In this document: one piece after another, positions 21,696 to 33,479 of the stretch
Position numbering within the stretch: position 1 is the first letter of the stretch
Layout: every line of letters begins with the position of its first letter
Source of the DNA: Rachycentron canadum
Lineage: Eukaryota; Chordata; Actinopteri; Carangiformes; Rachycentridae
NCBI GenBank assembly: GCA_038496675.1
Contig: CM076655.1
Coordinates: 23,765,222-23,829,221 of the forward strand
Length of the DNA stretch: 64,000 bases
Direction of reading: 5' to 3'
Program-made: the position numbers and the translations under genes
The notes under the pieces: model-generated
Databases searched by the model: none
Told to the model about the DNA's origin: nothing
What the model saw: only the letters and a program-made list of their open reading frames with translations

Positions 21696-22557
21696 ACGCC
21701 CAAGAAGTGGCATGACCCACCCTTACTGTGTTGCATCACAAAGTGAAAATCCTCAGTTGGTGAGACGTCTCAGCAAGGACCACACCTTCAAAGATTGTGT
21801 TCCTTAAGGATGTCACTCACCACGCCACCCACGCCTCGGGCTCCGGTCAGTCAAACCTCTCCATTCATGCTGCCATTCACCTACTCTCCAGCCATCCCAC
21901 ACCACTCTGCCCTCAGCTAGTCTCCACCACTCCAGTCCTTGGCCTTCTTTTGAACCCCTCATCAACTCCATCCCATTTTCTAATTAAAATCACTCACTAA
22001 ATCTCTCTCCGAGTTCAGTGTCTGGATCCAAGATACGCTCTTAACTGTCTCAATATTAGCATGCCCAGTGATCGTGACACACACAGACAATCCAATCTGG
22101 GGAGGGTACAGGGAGCCTCTAACTTCCTCTGGCATCAGTCATTTTAAATGTCAGCTAAGTCGGCAGCTGTTGTTAACCTGCATTTTAGTCTGACAGTGAG
22201 GAGGTGATAAAACAATGGCGCTAGGCAGCACAGCAGCTTGGTAACGACTCCTCGTTGAGGCCGTACCTACCGTCATATTTCACTTTAATTCTGACATCTA
22301 ACAAAGGAGACAAATATGTAAATGAGATCACGTACAGTCTCCCACACAATCCCCCTTTTGGTCTCTCTCTTTGATTACAAAAACACGATTTGCTGCAAAT
22401 GTGGGAAGACAAAATAAGACAAAATGAAATGGAGCATTAAAAGTTAATGTTACCTACAGTGTCATTTATGTACATTCACAGGTGATTTTCACGCTTCAGA
22501 GCTGCAAGCCAGTCCCACAAAAATAGACCTTAAGATAGTGAAGTGGCGAAAAGAAGG

Positions 22558-22558
<1 letters not shown>
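21696..22558. other. Unassigned stretch
   Basis: No gene. Sequence at 22250-22400 is unique-looking and balanced, a weak candidate for conserved non-coding DNA. Confidence 0.45.

Positions 22559-22595
<37 letters not shown>
22559..22595. repeat. (AC)n microsatellite
   Basis: About 18 AC units, uninterrupted. Confidence 0.96.
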
Positions 22596-22598
<3 letters not shown>

Positions 22599-22949
22599 CA
22601 CGACGAATGCCAGCGATCATCTCCTGCAGCTGTGATGGAGACGTTATGTGACGTAGCCCGATGCTGTAGACATCGGGGCTTGTTGAGCAGGTGTGTGGAC
22701 GATGGAGTTATGTCAGGCCACACAGCGCCTTGTGAAAAGGGAATCGCTTGCTCTTCCTTGTGATTGATCATCATTGTAATGGAGGAGGTTCAGATTAAAG
22801 GAGAACTGTCGTCACGGGCATCGGGTCAGGAAATAAAAGGAAAAAAAAAACCTTGATCCTCTGGCAAAATCATTTTTCTCAAAATCAACCTTAAATCTTG
22901 AAATAATTACCAGAGCAGCCGCTCCATGCAATGGTGAACGAGAACAAAC

Positions 22950-24706
22950 TCTTAAATGACCCATTGACCACAGCATTCTGCTGCAGAGACTAGAACATGA
23001 AATCGGGATTAAAGGCTCTGCCCTAAAATGGTTAAAATCATACTTATCCGATAGGTTTCAGTTTGTTAGTGTTAACAATGACAATTCAGAGTACAGCAGA
23101 GTTACGTATGGCGTACCACAGGGCTCAGTTTTAGGGCCAATTCTTTTCATTCTTTACATACTTCCATTAGGCGATATAATCCGGAAACACTCAATCGACT
23201 TCCACTGTTACGCAGATGATACCCAGCTCTACGTATCGATGGAACCAGATGATAAAAGCCGCCTCACCAATCTGCAAGACTGCCTAAAAGACATCAAATC
23301 CTGGATGTCCACTAACTTCCTTCAACTAAACTCAGATAAAACAGAGGTCATTGTGTTTGGACCTAAAAATCTCAGGGACACCTTCTCTTTGCAGATTGCT
23401 TATCTAGATGGCATCACCCTGAACTCTAGTATGACCGCAAGGAACCTTGGAGTAATATTTGACCAAGACCTTTCATTCAGCTCACACATTAAACATGTGA
23501 CTAGGACTGCCTTTTTTCACCTGCGCAGCATAGCCAAAATTAGGAATATCCTCTCTCAGAGTGATGCTGAGAAACTAGTACATGCATTTATCACCTCTAG
23601 GCTGGACTACTGTAACTCTCTGTTGTCAGGATGTCCGAAAAACTCTCTAAAGAGTCTGCAGTTAGTCCAGAACGCTGCAGCAAGGATATTGACAGGAGTT
23701 AGTAAAAGAGAACACATCTCTCCCACTTTAGCTTCCCTCCATTGGCTTCCTGTAGGTTATCGAGTAGACTTCAAAATCCTTCTGCTGACTTATAAAGCCC
23801 TTAATGAAAAAGCTCCATCTTATTTGAAAGACCTTATAGTCCCTTATTATCCTTCCAGAGCACTTCGCTCCCAGCATGCAGGTCTGTTAGTGACTCCCAG
23901 TATCTTTAAAAACAGACTGGGAGGTAGAGCCTTCAGTTATCGGGCTCCTTTACTATGGAACCAACTCTCTCCATGGGTCAGAGAGGCAGACACTCTTACT
24001 ACATTTAAGACTAGGCTTAAAACCTTCCTCTATGACAGAGCGTTTAGTTAGGGCCGGTTCAGGTAGCTCTGAACCATTTTTATGCTGCTATAGGCTTAGA
24101 CTGCTGGGGGACACATCAGGTTACATGGAGCTCTCTCCTCTCCTCTCCTCTCCCATACTTTAAATTATCATTTTCACTATCTACTGCACCTTGTTGTTTG
24201 GCCTTGGTGTCTGGCTCTCTCTCTCTTGTGTTTCCACAGATCCACTGAAGCTCCATCTCTCTCCACCAACCACCCCCTGCATCACCCCCTTCCCCTTTTA
24301 CCCCTGCTGTTAAACCGACCTGCTCTTCGCTCCCAGGAACCAGTCTACCACCCATTACCCCCATTAAGCTGCCTGACTCTCCCTGCCTTCCCTCCCACCA
24401 AAAACTGCCTTCATTAACTCCTGCACACCATTTCCATCTGTGTATATTCTGTATTGTTACCTGTTTTCTTGTCTGTATACAACATCTATTGCACGTCTGC
24501 CCGTCCTGGGTGAGGGATCCCTCCTCTGTTGCTCACCATGAGGTTTCTCTTTTTTTTCCCTGTTAAAAGGGTTTTGTTTTGAGTTTTTCCTCAGTCGATG
24601 TGAGGGTCTAAGGGCAGAGGATGTTGTTATGATGCTATGTAAAGCCCTTTGAGACAAACTGTTTGTAAAAATGGGCTATACAAATAAAATTGCCTTGCCT
24701 TGCCTT
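22950..24706 (+). mobile_element. 5'-truncated L2/CR1-group LINE
   Basis: The element starts part-way into the reverse transcriptase domain, runs through an intact ORF2 3' half, and continues through a ~650-base 3' UTR with a CT-rich patch (24130-24152). It ends GGGCTATACAAATAAAA followed by three TTGCC units at 24690-24704. A short tandem tail, no poly-A and 5' truncation are typical of L2/CR1-type target-primed insertion. It is the youngest-looking LINE here. The 5' boundary is approximate because the flank at 22905-22958 does not read on in frame. Confidence 0.93.
22960..24051 (+). CDS. LINE ORF2 fragment: reverse transcriptase and C-terminal region
   Basis: A 363-codon frame without internal stops, opening right after a stop at 22957-22959, is the 3' part of a LINE ORF2 polyprotein. 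The product would copy element RNA into DNA at a nicked target. In order it shows DHSILLQRLEHEIGIKG (RT block before the palm), GVPQGSVLGPILF at about 23110, the catalytic YADD at 23209-23220, LNSDKTEVIVFG near 23326, and NLGVIFDQDLSF. It then has the L2-type C-terminal signatures SRLDYCNSLLSG, LQLVQNAAARILTG, LHWLPVGYRVDFKILLLTYK and LWNQLSPWV. The endonuclease and early RT blocks are missing, so it cannot act alone. An internal ATG at 23239 falls after YADD and is not a real start. The intact frame suggests a fairly recent insertion. The L2/CR1 group is assigned from motifs and not from a tree. Confidence 0.93.
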   Translation, partial: PIDHSILLQRLEHEIGIKGSALKWLKSYLSDRFQFVSVNNDNSEYSRVTYGVPQGSVLGPILFILYILPLGDIIRKHSIDFHCYADDTQLYVSMEPDDKSRLTNLQDCLKDIKSWMSTNFLQLNSDKTEVIVFGPKNLRDTFSLQIAYLDGITLNSSMTARNLGVIFDQDLSFSSHIKHVTRTAFFHLRSIAKIRNILSQSDAEKLVHAFITSRLDYCNSLLSGCPKNSLKSLQLVQNAAARILTGVSKREHISPTLASLHWLPVGYRVDFKILLLTYKALNEKAPSYLKDLIVPYYPSRALRSQHAGLLVTPSIFKNRLGGRAFSYRAPLLWNQLSPWVREADTLTTFKTRLKTFLYDRAFS

Positions 24707-25259
24707 TGGTGACCAGGTGAACTCAATCAGGTAAATAGGGCGTGGTCAGGCTGAAAACAAGAGCCAGTCATTGATGACGGGAAGGGATGTGAGGTAGCTG
24801 AAGAAAGGAAGAGGAAAAAAGGACGAAAATGGGAGACTTTACAACAATCATTGTTCCTAAATATCAGCAGAAGAAAAAAGCGAATCACCAGCTGATTCTT
24901 CAAACCCGCACAAGTCTCGTGTGACCAGGTATCGGCTTGAGGGTCATGACTGTAACAACTGCTTGCTGATTATAAGAACATGATAGGGACAATAAAGATT
25001 CAGTAGTGGTTCCTGGGGTCGCCTGTAAAACAGGGAATCAAACCTGCTGAGAGCTGAGTGAAGCAGCAAGTTAAGGCCACAGATCTTTCACATTATTTTT
25101 CCCTTCTGCTGCAATCAACAGACTTGAAATCAATAGATTCAGTGACTCTTTAAAAGACTGTTGGTTTATTCTCTGAACGTTTGGGTTATATCCTCGCGTG
25201 CATGTGTGTGTGTGTGAGAGAGTGTTTGACATTTACCGGCAACACAAATGAAGTGACAT
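24707..25259. other. Unassigned stretch
   Basis: No gene and no recognised element between the LINE tail and the purine tract. Confidence 0.5.
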
Positions 25260-25905
25260 GATCTAATGACCTGACCTCTGCCATGATGACAGAGGAAAGA
25301 GAGAAAGAGAGAAAGAGCGGTGGAAAGGGAGATAAATAGAGAGAGAAAAGCAGGGATGAATTGGGGGCAAAAAAAAAAAAAGAGAGGAGGTAGAAAGGTT
25401 GACAGAGAGCAAAAGGACAAAAAGAGAGAGAAAGGGAGAGAGACTATTCCTCAGGCACCTGCCCCCTTCCTCGCTCCACTGAGGGAGAAATCTCCCATAA
25501 TTAACTCAGAGCCCACAAGACCGCGCACACACATACACACACACACTCACAAGAGGATGGAGAGAGAGATCGAGAGAGAGAGAGAGCGAAAGAGAGAGAG
25601 AGAGGGGGAAATCCTCATATAACCTCAGTAAATCCATCCAAAATGCTGCAAGCCGACAGCTCAGGCCCTTGCTCACTCACGCAAACAAACAAATACACAT
25701 ACACACACAAATACATGAATATACAAGCAAATACACACACGTGGGAACAACCAGAAGATGCTGAGAGAGGGGGAAAAAAACTAAACTGGGTTAGAGAGAG
25801 ACGAGGGGGGCAAAGCATGATCAGGACAGAGAGAGAGAGAAAGAAAGGGGAGGGAACAAAAAGAGAGAGGGAGAGCTGACACTGAAATCACACACACACA
25901 CACAC
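25260..25905. repeat. Long purine-rich (GA/GAAA) region
   Basis: Over 600 bases the plus strand is dominated by GAGA, GAAAGAGA and GGGAGA runs (densest at 25275-25445, 25555-25610 and 25825-25880), broken by AC-rich segments at 25525-25555 and 25690-25740. (AC)n ends it at 25889-25905. The Arg/Glu-rich frames are artefacts. Confidence 0.85.
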
Positions 25906-26011
25906 AAAGGAAAAGAAAATAATTCAGAGGAATGGATGAAGGATTTTTCCTCCCATGCAAATCTGGACAGATTAAATAGAAGCTGGTTTACACACAGTGA
26001 CAAATGTAGCG

Positions 26012-26038
26012 TGTGTGTGTATGTGTGTGTGTGTGTGT
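26012..26038. repeat. (GT)n microsatellite
   Basis: About 13 GT units with one A interruption. Confidence 0.9.
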
Positions 26039-26968
26039 TTGTTTTATATACGCACACAACAAAAGTCTCAAATTTCTCAAAATCCTCAAAATAAAACCAC
26101 TTCACTGATGAATATTCAGATAAATGCTTGTTAGCGAATGCCTGGTCTTATTCGCTTCCATTCCCACCTCCTGTGAAAAGCACCAGCAGTGTCAGCACTG
26201 GGAGTCTGGGAGTTTGATTCCCACTGGGACCAACTGTGCTAAAAGGCGCTTTGGATGAAAAGTGCATATTATGTCTGTAACGTTTCACACAGTCTTTGCT
26301 GGCTGTCAAGTTCAGTTCACTTTCCACGGTTTCTGTTTTCTATGTCCTTTTTATCAACCTGTCAAAATGCTGACAGATCCTGTTGCCTGGAGACGGTGGT
26401 CGGTCGGTGTTACAGATTTCGAGTCTTGTACCACAAATTCTGGACTCATGGCCATGTGATGACTACGTTCACTGGTACTTTAAAGATTTCCCACAGGAAA
26501 GAAGCACTCGAACAAACTGCTGGGTGTAAATCGGTTTCTTTTAAAACAAAGCTACAGAACATATCAGACTTTAGTCGCTACTTGTTAGCACATATGCTAA
26601 CTCTCACTTAAATGGACGTAACTGTTCAAACTTTCTGTTTGTGGCGAGTTACCCATAAGGTGCAGGTGTGGCAATAAACCAACCCTCCCACAAAACTGTG
26701 TTTATGTAAAGACCTAAAACTAATGTACAACAGCAAATAAGTTTTGAGGGAAACAAATACACTTTCTATTGGCATCATGGGGAAATGTTATAATTAACAT
26801 GTTTGGCAAGTTGCAAAAATACTCAAAAATGTGTTACGTGGTAAAATATTTGATTTCGAAACATCAATAGAGACGACAGCATCATTAAAGTTATTTATGG
26901 TTCTGTTGAGACTGTTAAAAGATCCTGGTCTGGTTTGAATCTCAATGTATAACAATAAATTGGTAATA
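26039..26968. other. Unassigned; possible SINE trace
   Basis: No gene. Near 26205-26265, GGGAGTTTGATTCCCACTGG followed by GGCGCTTTGGATGAAAAG resembles the B-box-to-tail part of a fish tRNA-derived SINE, but the fragment is short. Confidence 0.4.
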
Positions 26969-27321
26969 TTTTAAGGAGCTAGTTTAAGTGTTGCTACGTC
27001 GCTAACATTAGCATCGACAGCTGTCTATTAACCAGTTCAGCATCAAACTCCACTGTCTCCACTGTCTCCATTTCCACTTCTTCTTTTCTACTGAAGTTAG
27101 CTAACCAGCTAGCTCCAACCTTGACCCACCTCGACACAATATTGAGTTTCTGTTGTGTTCAGTCTTTGAAGAATTAGAGCTGCTAAGAGGACGTATCACA
27201 ACCTCTTGTGCTATAAAGGCAACGATGGCTGAAGCTCTTGGCAAAACCACTAAGTAAACAGCTGCTAATGCTAACACAGGCAATATAGCAATAGCGAAAC
27301 TTACAAATAGCTTCTTTAAAG
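26969..27321 (-). mobile_element. Long-TIR MITE (copy B2), inverted
   Basis: The ends 26969-27030 (TTTAAGGAGCTAGTTTAAG, GCTAACATTAGCAT, CAGCTGTCTATTA) and 27252-27321 (AAGTAAACAGCTGCTAATGC, ATAGCAATAGCGAAAC, AAATAGCTTCTTTAAAG) are imperfect inverted repeats. The interior matches copy B1 at 13637-14020 in reverse: CTACTGAAGTTAGC and TAACCAGCTAGCTCC are complements of B1 sequence. It has no coding capacity. Confidence 0.78.
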
Positions 27322-29904
27322 TTGATTTGTAGTCAGACATTTGGGGGCAAACGCTACAAAACTACTGTCATCATGTCACCAAGGATCACTTTTCTTGTGG
27401 TAAGAGGGAAATGTATAACTGTAATTGAGCAGAAGAGTAAAACACAGGATAGACAGTTATTGCCTGTTGCTAAATGCAAATACAAACTTTATTTAACTCA
27501 AATAAATCTCATTAGCATCAGCCTGATGGATGCTATAAGACACCAACATATAAATCAGATATTTCTGAAGTAACTTACAGGATGTAAGTTGTATTCTTCT
27601 ACAGATATTTCTGCGATGAGTCTGTTATTATTTTAATGATTAAATCTGCTTCAGTTCGCAGTTATCTGAAGCTGATGGTGGTCTTATCGAGCAAATTGCT
27701 GAGCTGGTATAATTGGTATGTGACTATCAGAGCAGGAAGAGTTTCGGCAGAGCTGAAGATTTACTTTGAAGGTGTAATTACAGAAGAAATGGCATTTTTG
27801 TACATTATTTGTCTTTGTGCTCAACACACTAATACACATTCAACAGAGTAACCATTAAGACATATGTTTACGTGAGTTTGCCTTTTGCTGGTGATGATAA
27901 CATTGCATTCATCAGTTTTATGATGGCATCTACTGCAGCAGAAGAAAAACAACCACAAGAAGCTTTTTAAAATCACCCGGTTAACTACATAATTCACTAA
28001 TTTAGCAGTAAACATTTTGTTTTTTTGCAGAGCAGTGCTATTCGCTGATTCATAGCTTTGACCTCCTGTGTTAATGCACATGAAATGATTGGATAAATAT
28101 GTGATCTAAGCCTGATTCATCCATACATGGTCTAATTCCTACCTCAAACATATTCAACAACTGACTGTGGAAGATAGTTTAGCAGAAATGCACCATCTCC
28201 TAAACACCCACTGCTTTTTTTCTACTCATATAATCCACTAAAGACCCTGAACACAAACAAGATTTTATTCATTAATTTGAAATGGTCCTGATTTAAAAAC
28301 AAAAAAAACAAAAAACATGCTACATCCATATGAAGCCAATAAGAGAATTAAAGAGGAACAAAATGAAACAATGGACTATTCAACTGTTCCTTTGAGTTTT
28401 TTAATTAATTATAAATATAAATGCTTTACCATTTCATTCCTTGATTGATTCGTGATATTTGAGCAGCTCTTGGACACTCACATTAGATCACTCACATCAC
28501 AAGCATCCAAGCATAACAGGGTCAAGGACGAGAGCCACTGGGCCCCATGTACAGTACAATGACATTGACATTTGGCAGAAGGCGGAACGTGTAAGTTCCC
28601 TGTGGTCCTGACCTTTGACCTCATTACTGTAGGTCAGTGGTGATAAAGGTACCGAGGCAGTTGCACTTGTTGCATATAAATCTGGATGTGACAGCATCAG
28701 CTTTGACAGTCAGGGTGAAATCTTCAAGTACAGGTGTGTTGTAGGCTGTTTTACAGATGACGGACCACAACCTGAACTCTGATTCTTCTATGGATTCTTC
28801 TCTATCTTTCGTTTTTAGGTTTAAAGTTAGTCTACAATTAATTTTCATCTCGCCCTCACAACTATAGGGGATTTAAAAGGTGAGGTCAGGACAGTGTGAT
28901 TTCTCTGATTATAGAAAATAAAATACGCAGATTAATTTTCTTCTTGTTAAGGTGGAAAAGCCTGTGAAGCAGCACTTAGTCCTCCACAGAGCAACTCTCC
29001 ACTCAAATCCAGAATGATGAAATACATGTAGGTGGTTGGTGGCTCCTTGCAGTCAGGCAGTTTCATCACAGGTTTAACAGAGTGACTCCCCCTGAAGCAA
29101 CAGAGTTAAACCTGCCCACACCAGAGTGATTGCTCTGGTTAGCCTGCAGATCAAAGAGGAAAAGTCTTGTTACAGCAAACAGGCTGTGCACTGATTTGTT
29201 TATGTAGGGCTACTAAATAATTTATGAGTTTTATTAACCTAAACACAAGGAAGTACAGTATAAACAAGCTTACAATGGCCTGTGATTGACATACATAATT
29301 GAGCGATACCTTCCAACAATGACAAGTGAGGAATATAATAACAACAAAGACCCACAAGACACATCCCCTGAGTTAATTTATCACTATGCTAACTCCCGGT
29401 GTAATAAAACAGCCTTTACACTTAATTTTAGTCTCTGTAGAGGGGTTTATTGTTTGAGCCTTTAGATTTTATGGTGATGTTTTTGTTCTAAATGGGACAG
29501 AAAGTGAATTTTGAAATACAGACATCTGATGAAATAACCACTGAGTTGGTGACACTGATAGTGTGCAGAGTGCTACCACTGCTTTACCACAGTCTCAACT
29601 TGGGTCTCATGCTGTCTTGCCTCATGTGATGATGATGATTGTACTATTACTATATAGTATTTGTATATACTTAGTACTTACTTAGATTTCATCTTTATAA
29701 TTCTTCTTTGTTTTTTGTTTTTATTTCTTTGAACATAATCTTATTTCTTATTTTCTATTCTTTGCTGTTCCATTTCCATTCTTGAGGGAGAAACTGTAAC
29801 GTATCCTAATTTCTTCCTCCAGATAAATAAAGTTTATCTAATTAATAAAGAGTCTTACACTACACTGTATAATTGTGATGTTGCCTTTCAATCTTTTCCC
29901 TGAC
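27322..29904. other. Unassigned AT-rich stretch
   Basis: No gene or recognised element across 2.6 kb. Frames are under 90 codons without known domains. There are A-rich runs near 28300. Confidence 0.5.
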
Positions 29905-30050
29905 GTACTGGCACCTACACATACCACAACCTAGAGAGAGAGGAAAGTAATGGGGGGAGAAAGAGGCATGACATTCAGCAAAGGGCCATGGGATGGACTC
30001 AAACCAAAGCCTTAGTGGTACATACATTACTACCTGGGGAGTGGAGTTTG
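29905..30050 (-). mobile_element. Degenerate tRNA-derived SINE, antisense
   Basis: The minus strand has a B-box-like GGTTTGAGTCC, then CCCATGGCCCTTTGCTGAA, then a CT-rich body (CTTTCTCCCCCCATTAC, CTCTCTCTC). This follows the layout of the SINEs at 5608 and 16915. The head is too worn to show an A box. Confidence 0.6.
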
Positions 30051-30261
30051 ACAGCATGAGCACTGAGGGTCTAATGAAAAGAAAATGCACTCAGGTTGCA
30101 TTATGGGAATTGAAGGATTCAGACCTTTTTGGAGTATGACCCCTACAAAGACTAAAAGCCTCTGCTGCTTAAATTTAGCTTCATTTTCAATGTCTCTCAC
30201 AAACCCAACTTGATGGAAGTCAAGTGGAGCTACTAACCACAATCATGGACAAGTAAGTAAG

Positions 30262-30330
30262 TGGCAATCCTCCGTGACATCACCCATTGGTTTGTGAGCG
30301 GCTGTTTTGAAGCCTCAATGGAGCCCCACA
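30262..30330 (+). mobile_element. Family-A repeat fragment
   Basis: CCGTGACATCACCCATTGG, TTTGTGAGC and GAAGCCTCAATGGAG match the first ~65 bases of the family-A copy at 35668. Here the CRE-like palindrome has become TGACATCA, consistent with CpG decay. Confidence 0.65.
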
Positions 30331-31711
30331 AAAGGTAATAGGTAACTCTTTAACTGGTGGCACCTCCAAAAAAGTCTGATTCCGCTTATATAAAGGGTTT
30401 CCACTACTGTGCTACTGCTTTTGTTTAACTCACCATGTGAACAATGAAGAGAAAATGATTTCCCCTGTATTAACTCTGTGTTGTTGTTAAATCCTGCCTC
30501 AAATCAAGAACTATAACATGACTTTCCTGATTTGCATTTTTTCCTCCTGCCGTTACCTTGCGCTGCAGCAACATGCCCACACAAACACAGCCTCACGAGT
30601 TGTTTGTCTGGAGAGCCATTATCAGTCTGAATGCACCCTAACGTGCGATTGCGAAATTTGAGACTGTTATCTTGATGAGAGCGGGAAAAAATGAGGTTGA
30701 CTTGACGAGACTTGAAACAATCATGCACAGTAACCATGTCAACAATACAGTTTATGTTGCTGTGTTTAAGGTCTAAGATCCTTCACCCTCAGTGTTAAAG
30801 TTCAGGTATTATTTCAGGGTTTTTTTTTCCCACTTGATGTGTTTTTTTTTTCCCAGCAAGAACTCGACAACACCATAATTAATGTTCCCGGTCTCCATCC
30901 TAATTACAGTGCTGGTAATGACATTTAGGCCTGTATGTGACTTAGCCCTTGAAAAGGCCACATTGTCAACTCACAAATGTTAAGTAAAGTTAGTTTTTGT
31001 CATCATATTCCCCTGATTACACTATCAAGAGTTTTAGAGCACCTTCAAATGACATGTAAGACCTTGGCTTCTGATAACTATGATAAGCTATCGGCCTTCT
31101 CCCCTCACTAGAAGGTGAATTACAGCAGGCACTGCGGCACTCTTGAGCAAGGCATTCAAAGTGTGAACTCTGTGTGAAGCTGACTGCTCCCACTGGCTGA
31201 GCCGTTGAGCAGTATGTGGGCTGTAAAAGGTAGTAAAAAAATGCTTGAGTGTCATTTTGATAACACAGTGAGGAATGAGTCTGTACTGGACTTGGTTTGG
31301 TTTGTTTACTCTACTTTCATTTTCTTATCTAGATCTGGAGCTGAATCATCTTGGAGTGTGAACACGCTCTGTGACTGGTGGATGGATTTTGACTTGACTT
31401 GGATTTTGATTGGATCAAGTGAGACTGTAAAAGAAGTGACTGCACGATCATACCAGTTGTGCTTTGTTTGCCTTCTGTCCCAGATGTTAGAATTAATATT
31501 ACTATACAATTTATTTTTTCAATGGGACTATGGAGGCCTCATATGTGAAGAAAATAAATCATATTTTGTTTTAATTGGCCAAATGGAAAAATAGTGCGGT
31601 GTGCTGTGGGTGGGAATGTATTAATTAATAATTCACTTTAATAGCTCTGGAGAAGCAACTTGGCTGAAGTTCACTTTACCGTTACAGTTTGTTCTCCTAC
31701 ATCTCCCTCTG
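30331..31711. other. Unassigned stretch with possible conserved DNA
   Basis: No gene. The patch 30870-31020 (CATAATTAATGTTCCC, CCTAATTACAGTGC, GGTAATGACATTTAG) is unique and homeobox-motif-rich, as fish conserved non-coding elements often are. T runs lie at 30819-30853. Confidence 0.45.
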
Positions 31712-32185
31712 GCAAGACAAGACAAATTTATTTATAAAGCACCTTTCATACACAAAGTGCTTTACAAGATTAAAAGTGATTAAAAGCAACGGTAAACAGA
31801 TAGTTGGCCTTGAAAGTAGTAAGTGTAGTATTAAGTCTTAGAAGGTGAAAGAAAATTCACCATGTTTAAGCCTGAAGGGTCTGAAAGGTTCATACTAGGT
31901 CACTGAATGACCCAGAAGAATGCTGAGGTTGATTTGATGAAAAACTGGTATTCAATGTAGTGATCTCAGGACTGTGGTGACAAGCTAAATTTTTTTTTTA
32001 CAACCCTGGCGGCTACATTTTGGATCAGTGAAGCTGCCAAATTGCTTCCCCCCCCCCTTTTTTAAATACAGACCTGTAAAAAGTCCATCGCAATAGTCCA
32101 GCTGTTGTTGATTTAATGTGATTGCTAAAATTTAGGTGTGAATCTTAAATAAAACTGCTCTTTCTAGCTTTGTTTTTTTCTGTAA
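31712..32185 (-). mobile_element. Antisense L2/CR1-group LINE 3' relic
   Basis: On the minus strand the 3' end reads GTGCTTTATAAATAAATTTG then TCTTGTCTTGCC, a diverged form of the TTGCC-type tail seen at 24690. Further in, translated minus-strand pieces keep QLDYCDGLF (for RLDYCNSLL) near 32090 and LIQNVAARV (for LVQNAAARV) near 32020. Frameshifts and stops break the frame, so this is a dead, old copy. A C-rich run (CCCCCCCCC) sits at 32048-32056. Confidence 0.8.
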
Positions 32186-32267
32186 AGGTGAGTAAGTCTC
32201 TGTTCATTGGCCCCATAAACAATAATGGCAGTTTTGTCCCGTTATTGCCCATAACCGTTCGCTGCAG

Positions 32268-32480
32268 TGTGACTGTACCAGAAGCGGTGACCAGCTGGAG
32301 GATGGCGCAGAGCAGGTCAGATCCACCCCTCACTCCTACTCAGCTCCACCTTCTTTTCCAAATATGGTTTCTTCTTGTTTAAAAAAAAAAAAAACAAAAA
32401 ACAAGATGTTGATGGACAAATTACAAACTCAAGGCTTAAAAATGGCAGTTTACAAACCAGTGGGCGATGTCATGGTGGGT
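32268..32480 (-). mobile_element. Family-A repeat fragment, antisense
   Basis: It contains AGAGCAGGTCAGATCCACC, CTCAGCTCCACCTTC, CAAATATGGTTTCTTCTTG and ACAAATTACAAACTCAAGGC, all matching family A in reverse. The CRE position reads GATGTCA. It lies only ~80 bases from the antisense LINE relic. Confidence 0.78.
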
Positions 32481-33479
32481 TTCCACTCAGTTAGACCCAA
32501 ATAGCACACGACAAACAAAGATAAACACTTGTCACACATGTCATTTAAAACCTTGATCAGAGCAGTCTTGGTGCCATGGTGGGCCCTAAATCTGCACTGG
32601 AAAACATCAAAGTAGTTATTTTTTCCAAGAAAGTTGCAAACAACTTTCTCTTAAATACACTGATAAATGGCCGGTTTGCTATGAGCCTGTAGTTGTTTAA
32701 TATTGATGCATTCAGTTGGCCTAATTACTGCAGTTCTCAGGCCTTGAGGAGGGCAATTTGCTTGTTGAGTGATATGCATTTCTTGGTTTGGTAACGGTGT
32801 GTTTTTGTGCATTTGTTGCATTACAGAAGCAAGTTTAAACCGTTAGACTGATTAAGCCTTTGTTTTAATTTCATTTTAAACATTTCAAACCTGTGCAAAC
32901 AAAGCTTCAATCATACTCCCTCTAAAATCTGCGATAGGACTCTAATTTTATTCTACCAATCATTCAGTCACTTTCAAAAGGGGTTACCCTGTTAGACACA
33001 AACACACACGCGCAAACACAGAAAATATGGCTGTTGTAGAGACAGCATGTAAAACCATAAAAAATGTTATTTGTTCATGTCTATCAACAAAAGACGACTA
33101 CAGGTCAAAGGTCCTCTGAATGTTAGTGGGTGAATTACCCTCCTGTGTGTATGTGTGTGTCAGTGTACAAGTCGAGAGAGAGTGTGTATGTGCGTGCGTT
33201 GAATTGATTTGTGAGCCTCTTGTGAATTTCCAATGAAGCTAATTAAGCTCGATAAAAACATTAACTAAAAGTGAAAGTATGCAGTGTTTAGAGCTCATAA
33301 ATCTGCATGAGGCAAAACACACAAAAATAAATTCAAAAGTTCAAGTTCATTCTGTTTGAATCTGTTTAGTTCGGATCTGTTGGGTTCATTCAGATTCTGG
33401 ATCTGGTCCAGCTTAACTAAATCTGCTCCTTTCAGTTTTATTCCAATACATTTTATTCTATTCATCTGAGGAACAGAAG
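32481..33479. other. Unassigned stretch
   Basis: No gene. Sequence at 33200-33265 (CCAATGAAGCTAATTAAGC) is a weak conserved non-coding candidate. Confidence 0.45.

Noticed and set aside
23239..24051. Calling this a host gene starting at the ATG at 23239
   Set aside because: That ATG lies after the catalytic YADD; the homology continues upstream to 22960, so this is a truncated LINE ORF2 and not a 270-residue gene.
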